Source: Arthrobacter sp. S39 (GTDB lineage: Bacteria > Actinomycetota > Actinomycetes > Actinomycetales > Micrococcaceae). From it: 61,039 bases of DNA. Numbering within the stretch: position 1 is the stretch's first letter; the number at the start of each line of letters is the position of its first letter. The position numbers and the translations under genes were made by a program. Shown here one piece after another: positions 19,457 through 28,024 of this stretch. The notes beneath the pieces are model-generated. The model was not told where the DNA came from and did no database searches. It saw nothing but the letters and a program-made list of their open reading frames with translations. The stretch is from contig NZ_SIHX01000016.1 in NCBI RefSeq assembly GCF_004320525.1, positions 1-61,039 on the forward strand. Direction: 5' to 3'.

Positions 19457-20767
19457 TTACTCAGGCTTGGCTGCGGAAACGGGGACAGGGCGATCCTTGG
19501 CCTGGTCCGTCGTCCCTGCGGGCGCCTTTGACTCGGTCGTGGCGGGAGGTGTGGTCCTGAGCTTGAACCTCTTCCCGATGGTGCTGCCTCCGCCGCCGCT
19601 GCGGTTCTTGTTGAAGATGTCGAAGCCGACGGCGAGCAGGAGGACCAGTCCCTTGATGAGCTGCTGGTAGTCGGTGCCCAGGCCCAGGATGGACATGCCG
19701 TTGTTCAGCACACCCATGATCAGGCCGCCGATCATGGCTCCGGCCACGGTGCCGATGCCGCCCTGGACTGCGGCGCCGCCGATGAATGCCGCGGCGATGG
19801 AGTCGAGCTCGAAGCCGGTGCCGCCGGCGGGCTGTGCCGAGTTGAGCCTGGCGGTGAACACCAGGCCTGCCAGTGCCGCCAGGACGCCCATGTTGACGAA
19901 GAGCCGGAAGGTGACGGCTTTGGTTTTGACGCCGGACAGCTCCGCGGCGTGCAGGTTGCCGCCGATCGCGTAGGTGTGGCGGCCAAAGACGCTGTTGTTC
20001 ATCAGCGCCGTGTACACGATCACCAGGACTGCCAGCACGATCAGGACGATCGGTGTGCCCCGGTAGCTGGCGAGGAGGAACGTGATGATCAGCATGAGCA
20101 GGGCAACGAAGGTGGTCTTGGTCGCGAACCAGGCCATGGGTTCATTTTCGAGGTCGAACTTCTTGCGGATCCGGCGTTCCTTGAGCGCCTGGATGAGCAG
20201 CGCAACCGTGGCGCCGACGCCCAGGATGACGGTCAGCCATTCCAGTACCGAGGTGCCCCCGGAGATGTCCGGGAGGAAGCCGCCGCCCAGGGCGCGCAGT
20301 TCGGCGGGGAACGGGGTGATCTGCTGGTTCTTGAGGGTGATCAGGGTCAGGCCGCGGAAGATCAGCATGCCGGCCAGGGTGACGATGAACGCGGGGATCC
20401 CGACGTAGGCGATCCAGTATCCCTGCCACGCCCCGACGAGCGCTCCCACCAGGAGGCAGGCCGGGATGGCAAGCCACCAGGCCCAGCCCCAGTGGACCAT
20501 CATGACGCCGGCAACGGCGCCGATGAAGCCGGCGATCGATCCCACCGAGAGGTCGATGTGGCCGGCAATAATCACCATCACCATGCCGATGGCGAGGATG
20601 AGGATGTAGCTGTTCTGGACCACCAGGTTGGTGACGTTCTGCGGCTCCAGGAGGATGCCGTTGGTCAGTACCTGGAACAGCAGGACGATCAGGATCAGGG
20701 CAACGAAGATGCCAACCTGCCGGAGGCGGCTTGTCAGGAAGCCGAGGGATTCTCGTAGGGCGGACAT
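19457..20767 (-). CDS. mmsB: Multiple-monosaccharide ABC transporter permease (MmsB/GguB type)
   Basis: 436 residues with about 10-11 hydrophobic segments. Family marks: GMVMVIIAGHIDLSVGSIAGF near residue 65, QGYWIAYVGIPAFIVTLAGMLIFRGL at about 115, and GAMIGGLIMGVLNNGMSILG near 375. The large insert in mid-protein (about 200-240, LKERRIRKKFDLENEPMAW) is typical of XylH/MmsB-length permeases. The C-terminal tail is Pro/Ala/Thr-rich. The gene starts 4 bp after the ATPase stop. Moves aldoses such as xylose, glucose or galactose with ChvE-type binding protein. Confidence 0.9.
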   Translation of the reverse strand: MSALRESLGFLTSRLRQVGIFVALILIVLLFQVLTNGILLEPQNVTNLVVQNSYILILAIGMVMVIIAGHIDLSVGSIAGFIGAVAGVMMVHWGWAWWLAIPACLLVGALVGAWQGYWIAYVGIPAFIVTLAGMLIFRGLTLITLKNQQITPFPAELRALGGGFLPDISGGTSVLEWLTVILGVGATVALLIQALKERRIRKKFDLENEPMAWFATKTTFVALLMLIITFLLASYRGTPIVLIVLAVLVIVYTALMNNSVFGRHTYAIGGNLHAAELSGVKTKAVTFRLFVNMGVLAALAGLVFTARLNSAQPAGGTGFELDSIAAAFIGGAAVQGGIGTVAGAMIGGLIMGVLNNGMSILGLGTDYQQLIKGLVLLLAVGFDIFNKNRSGGGGSTIGKRFKLRTTPPATTESKAPAGTTDQAKDRPVPVSAAKPE

Positions 20768-20771
20768 GGTC

Positions 20772-22307
20772 CTATTCCTTCTCTTTGGTCATGTAGTGCA
20801 TGAGGGTTTCCTGGGATGCTTCGGCGATGGGCACCTCGCCGGTGATATGGCCGGCGGACAGGGTATAGATCCTGTCGCAGATACCGAGGAGTTCGGGCAG
20901 CTCCGAGGAGATGACAATGACAGCTTTTCCCTCCGCCGCGAGCTTGGCGATGATCGTGTAGATCTCGAACTTGGCGCCGACGTCGATCCCGCGAGTGGGT
21001 TCATCGAGGATCAGCACGTCCGGGTCCGAGAACATCCACTTGCTCAGCACTACTTTCTGCTGGTTTCCGCCGGAGAGTTTGCCGGTGATGGCAGCTACGG
21101 AGGGTGCCTTGATGTTCATGCTCTTGCGGTAGCCGTTGGCCACCACCGTTTCGCGGTTTTTGTCCACCCATCCGCCCTTGACCAGCTTGCGGAGCGCGGC
21201 CATGGAGATGTTCCGCTGGATATCCTCGATGAGGTTCAGGCCGTAGTGCTTCCGGTCTTCGGTGGCGTAGGCGATCCCGTGCCCGATCGCCTGGGACACC
21301 GTGGAGGTGTTGATTTCCTTGCCGTACTTGTACACCTTCCCGGACATCGCCGTGCCGTACGTGCGCCCAAAAACGCTCATGGCCAGCTCGGTCCGGCCCG
21401 CTCCCATCAGGCCGGCGAGGCCCACCACTTCGCCCTTGCGTACGTTGAGGCTGGCGTTGTGCACCACCATGCGTGTGTGGTCCTGCGGATGCCTGACCGA
21501 CCAGTCCTCGATCCGCAGGACTTCCTCCCCGATTTTCGGGTCCCGGTCCGGGTAGAGGCTTTCCAGGTCCCGGCCCACCATGCCGCGGATGATCCGTTCC
21601 TGGGTGATCTGGCCTTCGTCGAGCCGGAGCGTCTCGATGGTTTTGCCGTCACGGATGATGGTGACGGCGTCCGCGACCTTGCGGATTTCGTTGAGTTTGT
21701 GGCTGATGATGATGCTGGTGATGCCCTGGCCCTTCAGGTGCAGGATCAGGTCCAGGAGGTGGCCGGAGTCCTCGTCGTTGAGCGCCGCTGTGGGCTCGTC
21801 CAGGATGAGGAGCTTGACCTCCTTCGAGAGCGCCTTGGCGATCTCCACCAGCTGCTGCTTGCCCACGCTGATGTGCTGGACCGGTGTGATGGGGTTTTCG
21901 CTCAGTCCCACCCTGGCCAGCAGTTTGGCGGCCTCCAGGTTGGTCTTCCGCCAGTCCACCCAGCCGTTTTTGGCCTGCTCGTTTCCAAGGTAGATGTTTT
22001 CGGCGATCGAGAGGTAGGGGCTCAGGGCGAGCTCCTGATGGATGATGACGATGCCGCGCTTCTCGCTGTCGTTGATGCTGGCGAAGTTGCAGGGCTCGTT
22101 TTCGAAGAGGATGTCCCCGTCGAAGGAGTTGTGCGGGTAGACCCCGGACAGGACTTTCATCAGGGTGGACTTGCCCGCCCCGTTCTCGCCGCAAATGGCG
22201 TGGACCTCGCCACGGTTCACGTCCAGGGTGACATCCTGCAGGGCTTTCACGCCCGGAAAGGTTTTAGTGATTCCTCGCATTTGAAGAATGGGTGTGTTCA
22301 TCGTCAA
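20772..22307 (-). CDS. mmsA: Multiple-monosaccharide ABC transporter ATP-binding protein (MmsA/GguA type)
   Basis: 511 residues with two ABC domains, as usual in sugar CUT2 transporters. First domain: Walker A GENGAGKST, signature ISVGKQQ, Walker B LLILDEPTAAL. Second domain: degenerate Walker A GLMGAGRTE, signature KLSGGNQQK, Walker B VLILDEPTRGIDVGAKFEIY. It couples ATP hydrolysis to sugar uptake. Separated from the binding-protein gene by a stem-loop, which probably lowers its expression relative to the binding protein. Confidence 0.93.
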   Translation of the reverse strand: MTMNTPILQMRGITKTFPGVKALQDVTLDVNRGEVHAICGENGAGKSTLMKVLSGVYPHNSFDGDILFENEPCNFASINDSEKRGIVIIHQELALSPYLSIAENIYLGNEQAKNGWVDWRKTNLEAAKLLARVGLSENPITPVQHISVGKQQLVEIAKALSKEVKLLILDEPTAALNDEDSGHLLDLILHLKGQGITSIIISHKLNEIRKVADAVTIIRDGKTIETLRLDEGQITQERIIRGMVGRDLESLYPDRDPKIGEEVLRIEDWSVRHPQDHTRMVVHNASLNVRKGEVVGLAGLMGAGRTELAMSVFGRTYGTAMSGKVYKYGKEINTSTVSQAIGHGIAYATEDRKHYGLNLIEDIQRNISMAALRKLVKGGWVDKNRETVVANGYRKSMNIKAPSVAAITGKLSGGNQQKVVLSKWMFSDPDVLILDEPTRGIDVGAKFEIYTIIAKLAAEGKAVIVISSELPELLGICDRIYTLSAGHITGEVPIAEASQETLMHYMTKEKE

Positions 22308-22364
22308 TTCCCACTGACTGGTTGGAAAACTGGACCGGCCTGCGGCTGCAGGGGCCTACGGGAA

Positions 22365-22402
22365 GGGGTTGCGGCCAGGCCGTGCGGCCTCGCCGCAACC
22401 CC
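22365..22402 (-). repeat. Intercistronic stem-loop between binding protein and ATPase genes
   Basis: GGGGTTGCGGC (22365-22375) pairs exactly with 22392-22402, and the loop itself folds (AGGCCG with CGGCCT). Such hairpins in ABC operons protect the upstream binding-protein mRNA or partly stop transcription. Confidence 0.65.
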
Positions 22403-22412
22403 GCAAGAAGCG

Positions 22413-23537
22413 TTACTTGACGTCGGCGTCGGTGTAGTAACCGGAGTCGATGAGTTCCTTCTTGTAGTTTTCCGCAGTGATGATCACGGACTTGAGCAGG
22501 TAGGCCGGAACCACCTTGACCTTGTTGTTGTAGGTCTTGGTGTCGTTGACCTCCGGCTCCTGGCCCTTCAGCAGGGCGTCGACCATCTTCACTGCCTGGG
22601 CACCCAGCTGGCGGGTGTCCTTGAAGATGGTGGAGTACTGCTCACCGGCGATGATGGACTTAACCGAGCCCTTCTCAGCGTCCTGGCCCGTGACAACCGG
22701 CAGGTCGCCCTTGGCGTAGCCGCCGGTGCTGGTCAGTGCGGAGATGATGCCGATGGAGAGGCCGTCATAGGGGGAGAGCACACCGTCAAGCTTGGTCCCG
22801 GAACTGTAGGCCGCGGTGAGGACGTCCTCCATCCGCTTCTGGGCAACAGGGGCCTGCCAGCGCAGGATGGCTGCCTGCTCGAACTTGGTCTGGCCACTGG
22901 GGACCTTGAGGGTTCCGGCGTCCAGGTACGGCTTGAGCGTGTCCATGGCGCCGGTCCAGAAGAAGTTGGCGTTGTTGTCATCCGGGCTGCCGGCGAAAAG
23001 CTCAACATTGAACGGGCCCTTGCCCTCCACCTTCTTGCCGGCGGCATCAACCAGGCCCAGGCCTGTCAGCAGGGACGTTGCCTGCTGCACGCCCACCGTG
23101 TAGTTATCGAACGTGGTGTAGAAATCAACGTTCGGGGTGCCGTTGATCAGGCGGTCGTAGGCGATGACCTTGACGTTCTGTTCCTTCGCCTTGGCCAGCA
23201 CATCGGTCAGGGTGGTGCCGTCGATGGCGGCGATAATGAGCGCCTTGGCGCCCTTGGTCAGCATGTTCTCGATCTGCGATACCTGCGTCGGGATGTCGTC
23301 GTTGGCGAACTGCAGGTCAGTCTTGTAACCAAGTCCCTTCAGGGACTTTTCCACGTTTCCGCCATCGGCGATCCAACGCTCGGACGTCTGGGTGGGCATC
23401 GAAATACCCACGAGGGATTCACTGGGATTCGCAGTGGCGTCCGGGGTGGCTGTTCCGCCCCGGCTTCCGCACCCTGTGGCACCCACAGTGACTGCGAGGA
23501 CGACGGCGACGGCGCCCAGGAATTTCCTAATTCTCAC
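22413..23537 (-). CDS. chvE: Multiple-monosaccharide ABC transporter substrate-binding protein (ChvE type)
   Basis: 374 residues. Lipoprotein signal with VGATGCGSRG. The periplasmic-binding domain type 1 starts SLVGISMPTQTSERWIADG, and has NDDIPTQVSQIENMLTKGAKALIIAAIDG, VIAYDRLI and VVTGQDAEKGSVKSIIAGEQYSTIFKDTRQLG, all ChvE-like. First gene of the sugar operon. A perfect LacI/cre-type palindrome lies about 150 bp upstream. Confidence 0.92.
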   Translation of the reverse strand: MRIRKFLGAVAVVLAVTVGATGCGSRGGTATPDATANPSESLVGISMPTQTSERWIADGGNVEKSLKGLGYKTDLQFANDDIPTQVSQIENMLTKGAKALIIAAIDGTTLTDVLAKAKEQNVKVIAYDRLINGTPNVDFYTTFDNYTVGVQQATSLLTGLGLVDAAGKKVEGKGPFNVELFAGSPDDNNANFFWTGAMDTLKPYLDAGTLKVPSGQTKFEQAAILRWQAPVAQKRMEDVLTAAYSSGTKLDGVLSPYDGLSIGIISALTSTGGYAKGDLPVVTGQDAEKGSVKSIIAGEQYSTIFKDTRQLGAQAVKMVDALLKGQEPEVNDTKTYNNKVKVVPAYLLKSVIITAENYKKELIDSGYYTDADVK

Positions 23538-23688
23538 GATTTCTCCTCCCGCGGAAGCTTGTCCGCGAAGTGGTGCTGGGTCGGCAGGCGTCTGCGCCTG
23601 CCGGTAGAGCTTTACTGCCTAGATGTGCAGGGCCCGAGCCCTGGACATCTGAAGAGCTGCCAACAGGCAGGCGCGGAGTTCAATGTTT

Positions 23689-23702
23689 TGTTAGCGCTAA
23701 CA
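23689..23702. promoter_or_regulatory. LacI-family / cre-type operator upstream of the sugar transporter
   Basis: TGTTAGCGCTAACA is a perfect 14-bp palindrome with the central CG of LacI/CcpA-type operators and fits the cre pattern TGWNANCGNTNWCA. It lies 152 bp before the chvE-like start codon. The regulator itself is not in the window. Confidence 0.75.
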
Positions 23703-23743
23703 CAAAATGCTACTGCAGGGTAATCTGTGAGTCAAGTCACGTT

Positions 23744-24868
23744 TTAGTCAGGAGTGGACGCCGTGTCCAGCCGGAACTCCGCACGGCCGTGGCGCACGCC
23801 GTTGATCTGGAGCTCGAGGGCGTGCATTCCCGGGTGGTGGACCCGGGTGGTCATCGGCCGGAAGGCGTGGCGCTTGGCCAGCAGCCTGGTCTCGCCCGCG
23901 CCAAGCGTCAGGGCCGTGAGCTTGAAAATCTTCACGGACTGGCTGCCGTTGGCCTTGCGGTAGTGGACCGCGTAGTCTACCGCCAGCCGGGCATCGCCGG
24001 TGCCGGTGTTGGAAATCTCGAATTCGAAGCCGAGGTCTTGGGGCATGGCCACCACGTCCCGGTCCAGCCGGAGTCCGGTGACTGCCACCGACGCCGGCAC
24101 GAACCCCTGGAGCGCCAGCGCCCCGGGGTGGGCCTTCTTGACCAGGGTCCGGAGGCCGTGCCTGACCACCCACGCAGTGTTGGCGTCCGGCGCGCCCAGC
24201 CAGCCGGCCGCCGTCGACACCACAACGTCCGGCGCGTGGCGGGCGAGGTCGTTGAGGTGGTTGGCCACAGACCGCCGGACATATTCGGAGGGGTCACGGT
24301 ACAGGGCATCGAGGATGGGGAGGGTCGCCCATGGCCGCTGGACCAGGGCCGGGACCCGGACAGCCCAGGGGAGATAGGCCCGGGTCCCTTCGGTTGCCAG
24401 GCGGCGGACATGCTCATCGGGGTGTTCCGTCCACGCCAGGATGGCCTGCAGCGCCGCGTCCGGATCACGGGCGAGCAGTCGCCGGATGGCAAACTCGCCC
24501 GTCAGCCGGGGAGTCAGTTCAGCCAGGAGGGCCAGGCAGTCTTTGAAGTCCGAAACGGTGCCCGATTCGAGAGCCAGGGTGACGGCTGCCTCGGATACGG
24601 GCCACAGGACCCAGCCAGTAAAGCCGGGGTTGTCCAGCGCGCGGCGGAAGATGCCGGCCGCCGTCGCATATCCGGGACGCGGCAGTCGCTTCAGGTCGTC
24701 CACCAGCGCTCCGCTGATGTGGTCGGTGCGTCCGCGCAGGCTGAGCCCGTCCAGCGTTGTGCCGGCGACAGCGAGGGCCGGCCACTGGGCGCCCGGTGCC
24801 GCTGCGGTCAGAATGTCAGCCAGCGCCTTTACGGCGTGCCTGTTGATCAGCTCGTTCATCGCACCCAT
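23744..24868 (-). CDS. DNA alkylation repair protein, AlkC-like HEAT-repeat family
   Basis: 374 residues. Helical HEAT-like repeats occupy about 1-255; the glycosylase-type core includes LWPVSEAAVTLAL, DPDAALQAILAWTEHPDEHVRRLATEGTRAYLPWAVRVPAL and DPSEYVRRSVANHLNDLARHAPDVV. The AlkC/AlkD family excises 3-methyladenine or bulky cationic lesions. The C-terminal 110 residues form a beta-rich domain (GFEFEISNTGTGDARLAVDYAVHY), as in AlkC-type proteins with an Ig-like module. Stands alone between the sugar transporter and PAP2. Confidence 0.85.
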   Translation of the reverse strand: MGAMNELINRHAVKALADILTAAAPGAQWPALAVAGTTLDGLSLRGRTDHISGALVDDLKRLPRPGYATAAGIFRRALDNPGFTGWVLWPVSEAAVTLALESGTVSDFKDCLALLAELTPRLTGEFAIRRLLARDPDAALQAILAWTEHPDEHVRRLATEGTRAYLPWAVRVPALVQRPWATLPILDALYRDPSEYVRRSVANHLNDLARHAPDVVVSTAAGWLGAPDANTAWVVRHGLRTLVKKAHPGALALQGFVPASVAVTGLRLDRDVVAMPQDLGFEFEISNTGTGDARLAVDYAVHYRKANGSQSVKIFKLTALTLGAGETRLLAKRHAFRPMTTRVHHPGMHALELQINGVRHGRAEFRLDTASTPD

Positions 24869-25007
24869 TCCGTCAGGCTACAGCGGGGCGCTGATTCGCG
24901 AGGAACCGGTGCGAACGTTTGGCAGGCGGGGCCGCCAACCAATCGTGGAAGAACGGGGATAATCTTCACCTTAGGAAAGTGTTCAACGGCGCAGGGACGG
25001 AATACAC

Positions 25008-25805
25008 GTGGGACAGCAGTCAGGACAGGGAACATCAGGCAAGACGCCGAACTGGTGGAGTACGTTCCATGACAAGTTCGTTGTGGAGGAACGTTTCATG
25101 GAACCGGAGGCACGCAAGGCACTCTATCGCTGGGCGGTGATCCTCATCGGAGTCGGTGCCGTGTTGTTCCTCGCGACCCTGGTGGGCGTTGTGCAAAGCA
25201 ACACCGCACCGTGGGGACCCGACGAGCCCATCCGGGACTGGCTGCTGTCGGTCCGTTCGGAGTTGCTCACTGTCGTGATGATCTTCCTGGCTGTGCTGTT
25301 CGGGCCTGTCGCCCTGCCCATTATCGTCCTTGTGGTGACCGTGGTCTGGGGGTTTGCGGCCAAGCATGCATGGCGCCCCCTTGTCCTGGCGGGTGCCATG
25401 ATCACCGGCGTCGTGGCCTCCCAGATCATCCTGCAGATCATCAAGAGGGCCCGCCCGCCTGTGGAGCTGATGCTGTTCGGCGCGGACCACACATTTTCGT
25501 TCCCCTCCGGGCACGTCCTCGGAGCCTGTGACTTCCTGCTGGTGGGCACATTCCTGATTTTCTCGCGGCGCGAGAATACCCGTTCTGCCGTTCTCGGGTT
25601 TGTGGGCGCCGGCGTCGGCATCGTGCTGGCCGCACTGAGCAGGCTGTACCTGGGATACCACTGGCTCAGTGATGCCCTGGCATCCCTCTCCCTCTCGCTG
25701 GTCATCCTCGGCGCGGTCATCGCCCTCGACACGTGGCGCACCGCCCGGATTCCCGGCGAACGGATCACGGGCGAACTCTCCAAAGCCGACGCGCCGGGCG
25801 ACTAG
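25008..25805 (+). CDS. PAP2 family phosphatase
   Basis: 265 residues, GTG start. Six membrane segments. The phosphatase signature is complete: KRARPP (about 145), FPSGHVLGA, and SRLYLGYHWLSDALAS, giving the conserved Lys-Arg-Pro, Ser-Gly-His and Arg-His-Asp. Removes phosphate from lipid or isoprenoid phosphates such as undecaprenyl pyrophosphate at the outer membrane face. The MmcQ/YjbR gene starts 2 bp after its stop. Confidence 0.9.
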   Translation: MGQQSGQGTSGKTPNWWSTFHDKFVVEERFMEPEARKALYRWAVILIGVGAVLFLATLVGVVQSNTAPWGPDEPIRDWLLSVRSELLTVVMIFLAVLFGPVALPIIVLVVTVVWGFAAKHAWRPLVLAGAMITGVVASQIILQIIKRARPPVELMLFGADHTFSFPSGHVLGACDFLLVGTFLIFSRRENTRSAVLGFVGAGVGIVLAALSRLYLGYHWLSDALASLSLSLVILGAVIALDTWRTARIPGERITGELSKADAPGD

Positions 25806-25807
25806 CT

Positions 25808-26116
25808 GTGGCATCCGAGGCGGACGTGCGGAGAATGTGCCTGGCGCTGCCAGGCGTTTCGGAGCGGAGCAGCTGGGGCCAGCCGGCGTGGTTCGCCAAG
25901 ACCCTGATGGCGCGCATCTGGGAAGAAGGTGTGCTCACCGTCAAGACGGACGAGCGGGAGGCGCTGGCCGGCACAGAGCCCGACACGTACTTCTGGACAC
26001 CGCACCACGAACGCTCACCGCAGCTGGTGCTGGTCCGCCTCGACCGGATCGGAACCGACGAGCTCGGGGAACTGCTGGACGAGTCGTACCGGCTGGCTGG
26101 CGGCCGCGGGGCCTGA
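25808..26116 (+). CDS. MmcQ/YjbR family DNA-binding-like protein
   Basis: 102 residues from GTG at 25808, 2 bp after the PAP2 stop; a longer ORF reading would overlap PAP2. The family pattern is clear: RRMCLALPGVSERSSWGQPAWFAKTLMARIWEEG, then DTYFWTPHHE and VLVRLDRIGTDELGELLDESYRL. The CyaY-like fold is known for this family but its function is not established. Confidence 0.8.
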   Translation: MASEADVRRMCLALPGVSERSSWGQPAWFAKTLMARIWEEGVLTVKTDEREALAGTEPDTYFWTPHHERSPQLVLVRLDRIGTDELGELLDESYRLAGGRGA

Positions 26117-26153
26117 CCGCCGCCGCTGCGGCAGCGTTTCCGGGCGGGACAGG

Positions 26154-26474
26154 CTATGCGTCCGGGTGCGACCGGGCGCGCCGGAGGGCGCGGTACAGCC
26201 TGGCATTGGCTGCCTCCAGTTCCAAAACCTTTGCCACACCGGCCAGGTTCAACCCCTGTTCAAGCAGTTCCCCGATGTGCAGGAGGACGGCAATGTCAGC
26301 GTCGCTGTACTGCCGTGTGCCGCCGGCTGTCCGGACCGGCGTCAGCAGCCCCCGCGTTTCGTACAGGCGGATGTTCTGCTGGCCCGTGCCCGTCAACCGG
26401 GCGGCCACGGAGATGGCGTAAAGCGCCTGCGCGGCCCCCTGGCGGGGGGTTTGGCCGGGTCCTGGCTCTGCCAT
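26154..26474 (-). CDS. MerR family regulator, HspR-like
   Basis: 106 residues. MerR winged helix at about 15-85: YAISVAARLTGTGQQNIRLYETRGLLTPVRTAGGTRQYSDADIAVLLHIGELLEQGLNLAGVAKVLELE. The order and wording resemble the heat-shock repressor HspR, which also has the NLAGV(K) segment. It is divergent from Hsp20 with 132 bp between their ORF starts. It probably represses the Hsp20 operon and itself through the inverted repeat at 26548-26571. Confidence 0.82.
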   Translation of the reverse strand: MAEPGPGQTPRQGAAQALYAISVAARLTGTGQQNIRLYETRGLLTPVRTAGGTRQYSDADIAVLLHIGELLEQGLNLAGVAKVLELEAANARLYRALRRARSHPDA

Positions 26475-26547
26475 GTCTGCTCCAAAAATTATTGCCCAAA
26501 AATCCTGGACTGGTCCCTTGCCTCAGTTTGCCACGGGTGCTATAAAA

Positions 26548-26571
26548 AATCTATATCCACCACCATAGATT
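26548..26571. promoter_or_regulatory. Candidate HspR/MerR operator at the Hsp20 promoter
   Basis: AATCTAT (26548-26554) and ATAGATT (26565-26571) form a perfect 7-bp inverted repeat with a 10-bp spacer. TATAAC at 26591-26596 is a plausible -10 for Hsp20, placing the repeat over its -35 region. It is unlike the CTTGAGT-N7-ACTCAAG HAIR element of classical HspR. Confidence 0.45.
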
Positions 26572-26624
26572 ACGGCGGTGGGTAGGCACCTATAACCAAC
26601 AACTGCGTGCAGAAGGAGTGGGAA

Positions 26625-27050
26625 ATGATGTTGATGCGTACGGACCCGTTCCGTGAGCTGGACCGGCTGACCCAGCAGGTCTTTGGAACCGCAGCCCGGC
26701 CGGCGGCCATGCCGATGGATGCCTGGCAGGAAGACGGCGAATTTGTGGTGGCGTTCGACCTCCCGGGCGTTAGCGTGGACTCCGTGGACCTGAACGTTGA
26801 GCGAAACGTCCTGACGGTCCGGGCTGAGCGGCTTGACCCGACGCAGCCCAACGTTGAACTCGTGGCCTCAGAACGGCCCCGCGGCGTGTTCAGCCGCCAG
26901 CTGATCCTGGGCGACACCCTGGATGCTGACAGTATCAAGGCCAGTTACGACCAAGGCGTCCTGACCTTGAGGATCCCCGTTGCCGAGCAGGCCAAGCCGC
27001 GCAGGATCGAGATCGAAACCAAGGGGCAGTTGCACGAGATCGGAAGCTAA
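26625..27050 (+). CDS. Hsp20/alpha-crystallin small heat-shock protein
   Basis: 141 residues starting at the ATG at 26625 (AAGGAG 6 bases before it; the next ATG at 26628 has 9-base spacing and is equally possible). Starts MMLMRTDPFRELDRLTQQVFG. The alpha-crystallin domain runs from about 36 to 130: FVVAFDLPGVSVDSVDLNVERNVLTVRAER, FSRQLILGDTLDADSIKASYDQGVLTLRIPVAE. An ATP-independent holdase of the cytoplasm. Heads an operon with the J-domain gene. Confidence 0.92.
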   Translation: MMLMRTDPFRELDRLTQQVFGTAARPAAMPMDAWQEDGEFVVAFDLPGVSVDSVDLNVERNVLTVRAERLDPTQPNVELVASERPRGVFSRQLILGDTLDADSIKASYDQGVLTLRIPVAEQAKPRRIEIETKGQLHEIGS

Positions 27051-27176
27051 CCGTCGCAGGACCTCCGCCACATGGGCCGGGCGCGGGCAGGGAACGCACT
27101 GCCTGCGCCCGCCACTTCGAACCCGCCGTTCGAACGGGCGGCAGGCATGGATTCTCAAAGCAGGGGCTGGCCGGAT

Positions 27177-27616
27177 ATGGACAAACCGGACACAAGAACC
27201 GTGGTCAGGGCTGACCTGCAGGACCACTATGCAGCCTTGCGGGTGGAGTCCTCGGCCAGCCAGCAGGAGATCGCCCGCGCCTACCGTGCTTTGATGCGCA
27301 AGCTCCATCCCGACGTCGACGGCGGCAGTCCCGCCGGGAGCCCGGCAAAGGACAGCCCGGCTGAACCGGGCCGGACCGAGGGAAAGCCGCTGCACAGCAG
27401 GATGAGCTGTTGGGCATCATGCAGGCGTTCGCCGTCCTCCGGGACCCCGTCCGGCGGGAGGCCTACGACCAAGCCGTTGCCCACCTGCAGGCCAGTGCCC
27501 GTCCGGAGGCGGAACCGCAAAGCATCCCCGTCCGGCACGTCCCCAGCCGCACGAGCCGCACGAGCCGCACGATCAGGATCACCCCGGTGCGCTGGGAAAG
27601 CGGACCGTGGGCATGA
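27177..27616 (+). CDS. J-domain protein, two halves in different frames (−1 shift at 27380-27386)
   Basis: Frame one, from the ATG at 27177, has the first half of a J-domain: LQDHYAALRVESSASQQEIARAYRALMRKLHPDVDGG, with the catalytic HPD. The second half, DELLGIMQAFAVLRDPVRREAYDQ, is in the −1 frame and ends at 27616. The −1 frame is closed by TGA at 27362-27364, so the switch must occur after it and before about 27392. G GGA AAG at 27380-27386 is an X XXY YYZ slippery heptamer in exactly the right phase. Either programmed −1 frameshifting, a one-base deletion (pseudogene) or a sequencing error explains this. Without a shift, frame one runs on as low-complexity Arg/Ser/Pro to 27650. Partner of Hsp20. 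Confidence 0.7.
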
Positions 27617-27646
27617 CCCCGCCCAATCCCAAGGAGGAGCACCACT

Positions 27647-28024
27647 ATGAGCGAGTGGCGCCGCTACGATTCACATCTGATCCCCGCCTTCCACGAGCGC
27701 TTCGAACAGCGCTGGGGCCAGGGCACTGCACCGTTCCTCGATCCGGAGGCGCATGAGGAACCTGTACCCCGGGCCCAGTGGATCAACCCGTCCACCGGTG
27801 CGGCGCTTGCGGTAGTGCCGGTGTGGGCGGCGGACGACGGCCAGCAGCGGTCCTTTGGGGTGTTCTACCTGCCGCCCGGCGGCGACATCTGGGTGCTCCG
27901 TCCCGGATACACGGGGTACCTCGAGCCTGCCGACGGCGACACCGAGCACCTGGTCACGCTCCGGAACGACGCCTACCGCAAGGCAGTAGCCCATGCCAAG
28001 GAGTTCCTCTTCGGCTCACAGTGA
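27647..28024 (+). CDS. Hypothetical protein downstream of the heat-shock genes
   Basis: 125 residues with a strong AAGGAGG before the ATG. Soluble: RYDSHLIPAFHERFEQRWGQGTAPF, PRAQWINPSTGAALAVVPVWAADDGQQRSFGVFYLPPGGDIWVLRPGYTGYLEPADG. No family recognised. It is 30 bp after the J-domain second half and probably co-transcribed. Its last 9 bp overlap the convergent AAA ATPase gene. Confidence 0.65.
   Translation: MSEWRRYDSHLIPAFHERFEQRWGQGTAPFLDPEAHEEPVPRAQWINPSTGAALAVVPVWAADDGQQRSFGVFYLPPGGDIWVLRPGYTGYLEPADGDTEHLVTLRNDAYRKAVAHAKEFLFGSQ

Noticed and set aside
20628..23723. A 1031-codon open frame on the plus strand
   Set aside because: It is antisense to the monosaccharide transporter genes, which have clear families; long antisense frames are common in high-GC DNA and this one has no recognisable domain.
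27387..27650. Continuation of frame one of the J-domain gene
   Set aside because: Arg, Pro and Ser-rich shadow of the −1 frame that contains the recognisable second half of the J-domain.
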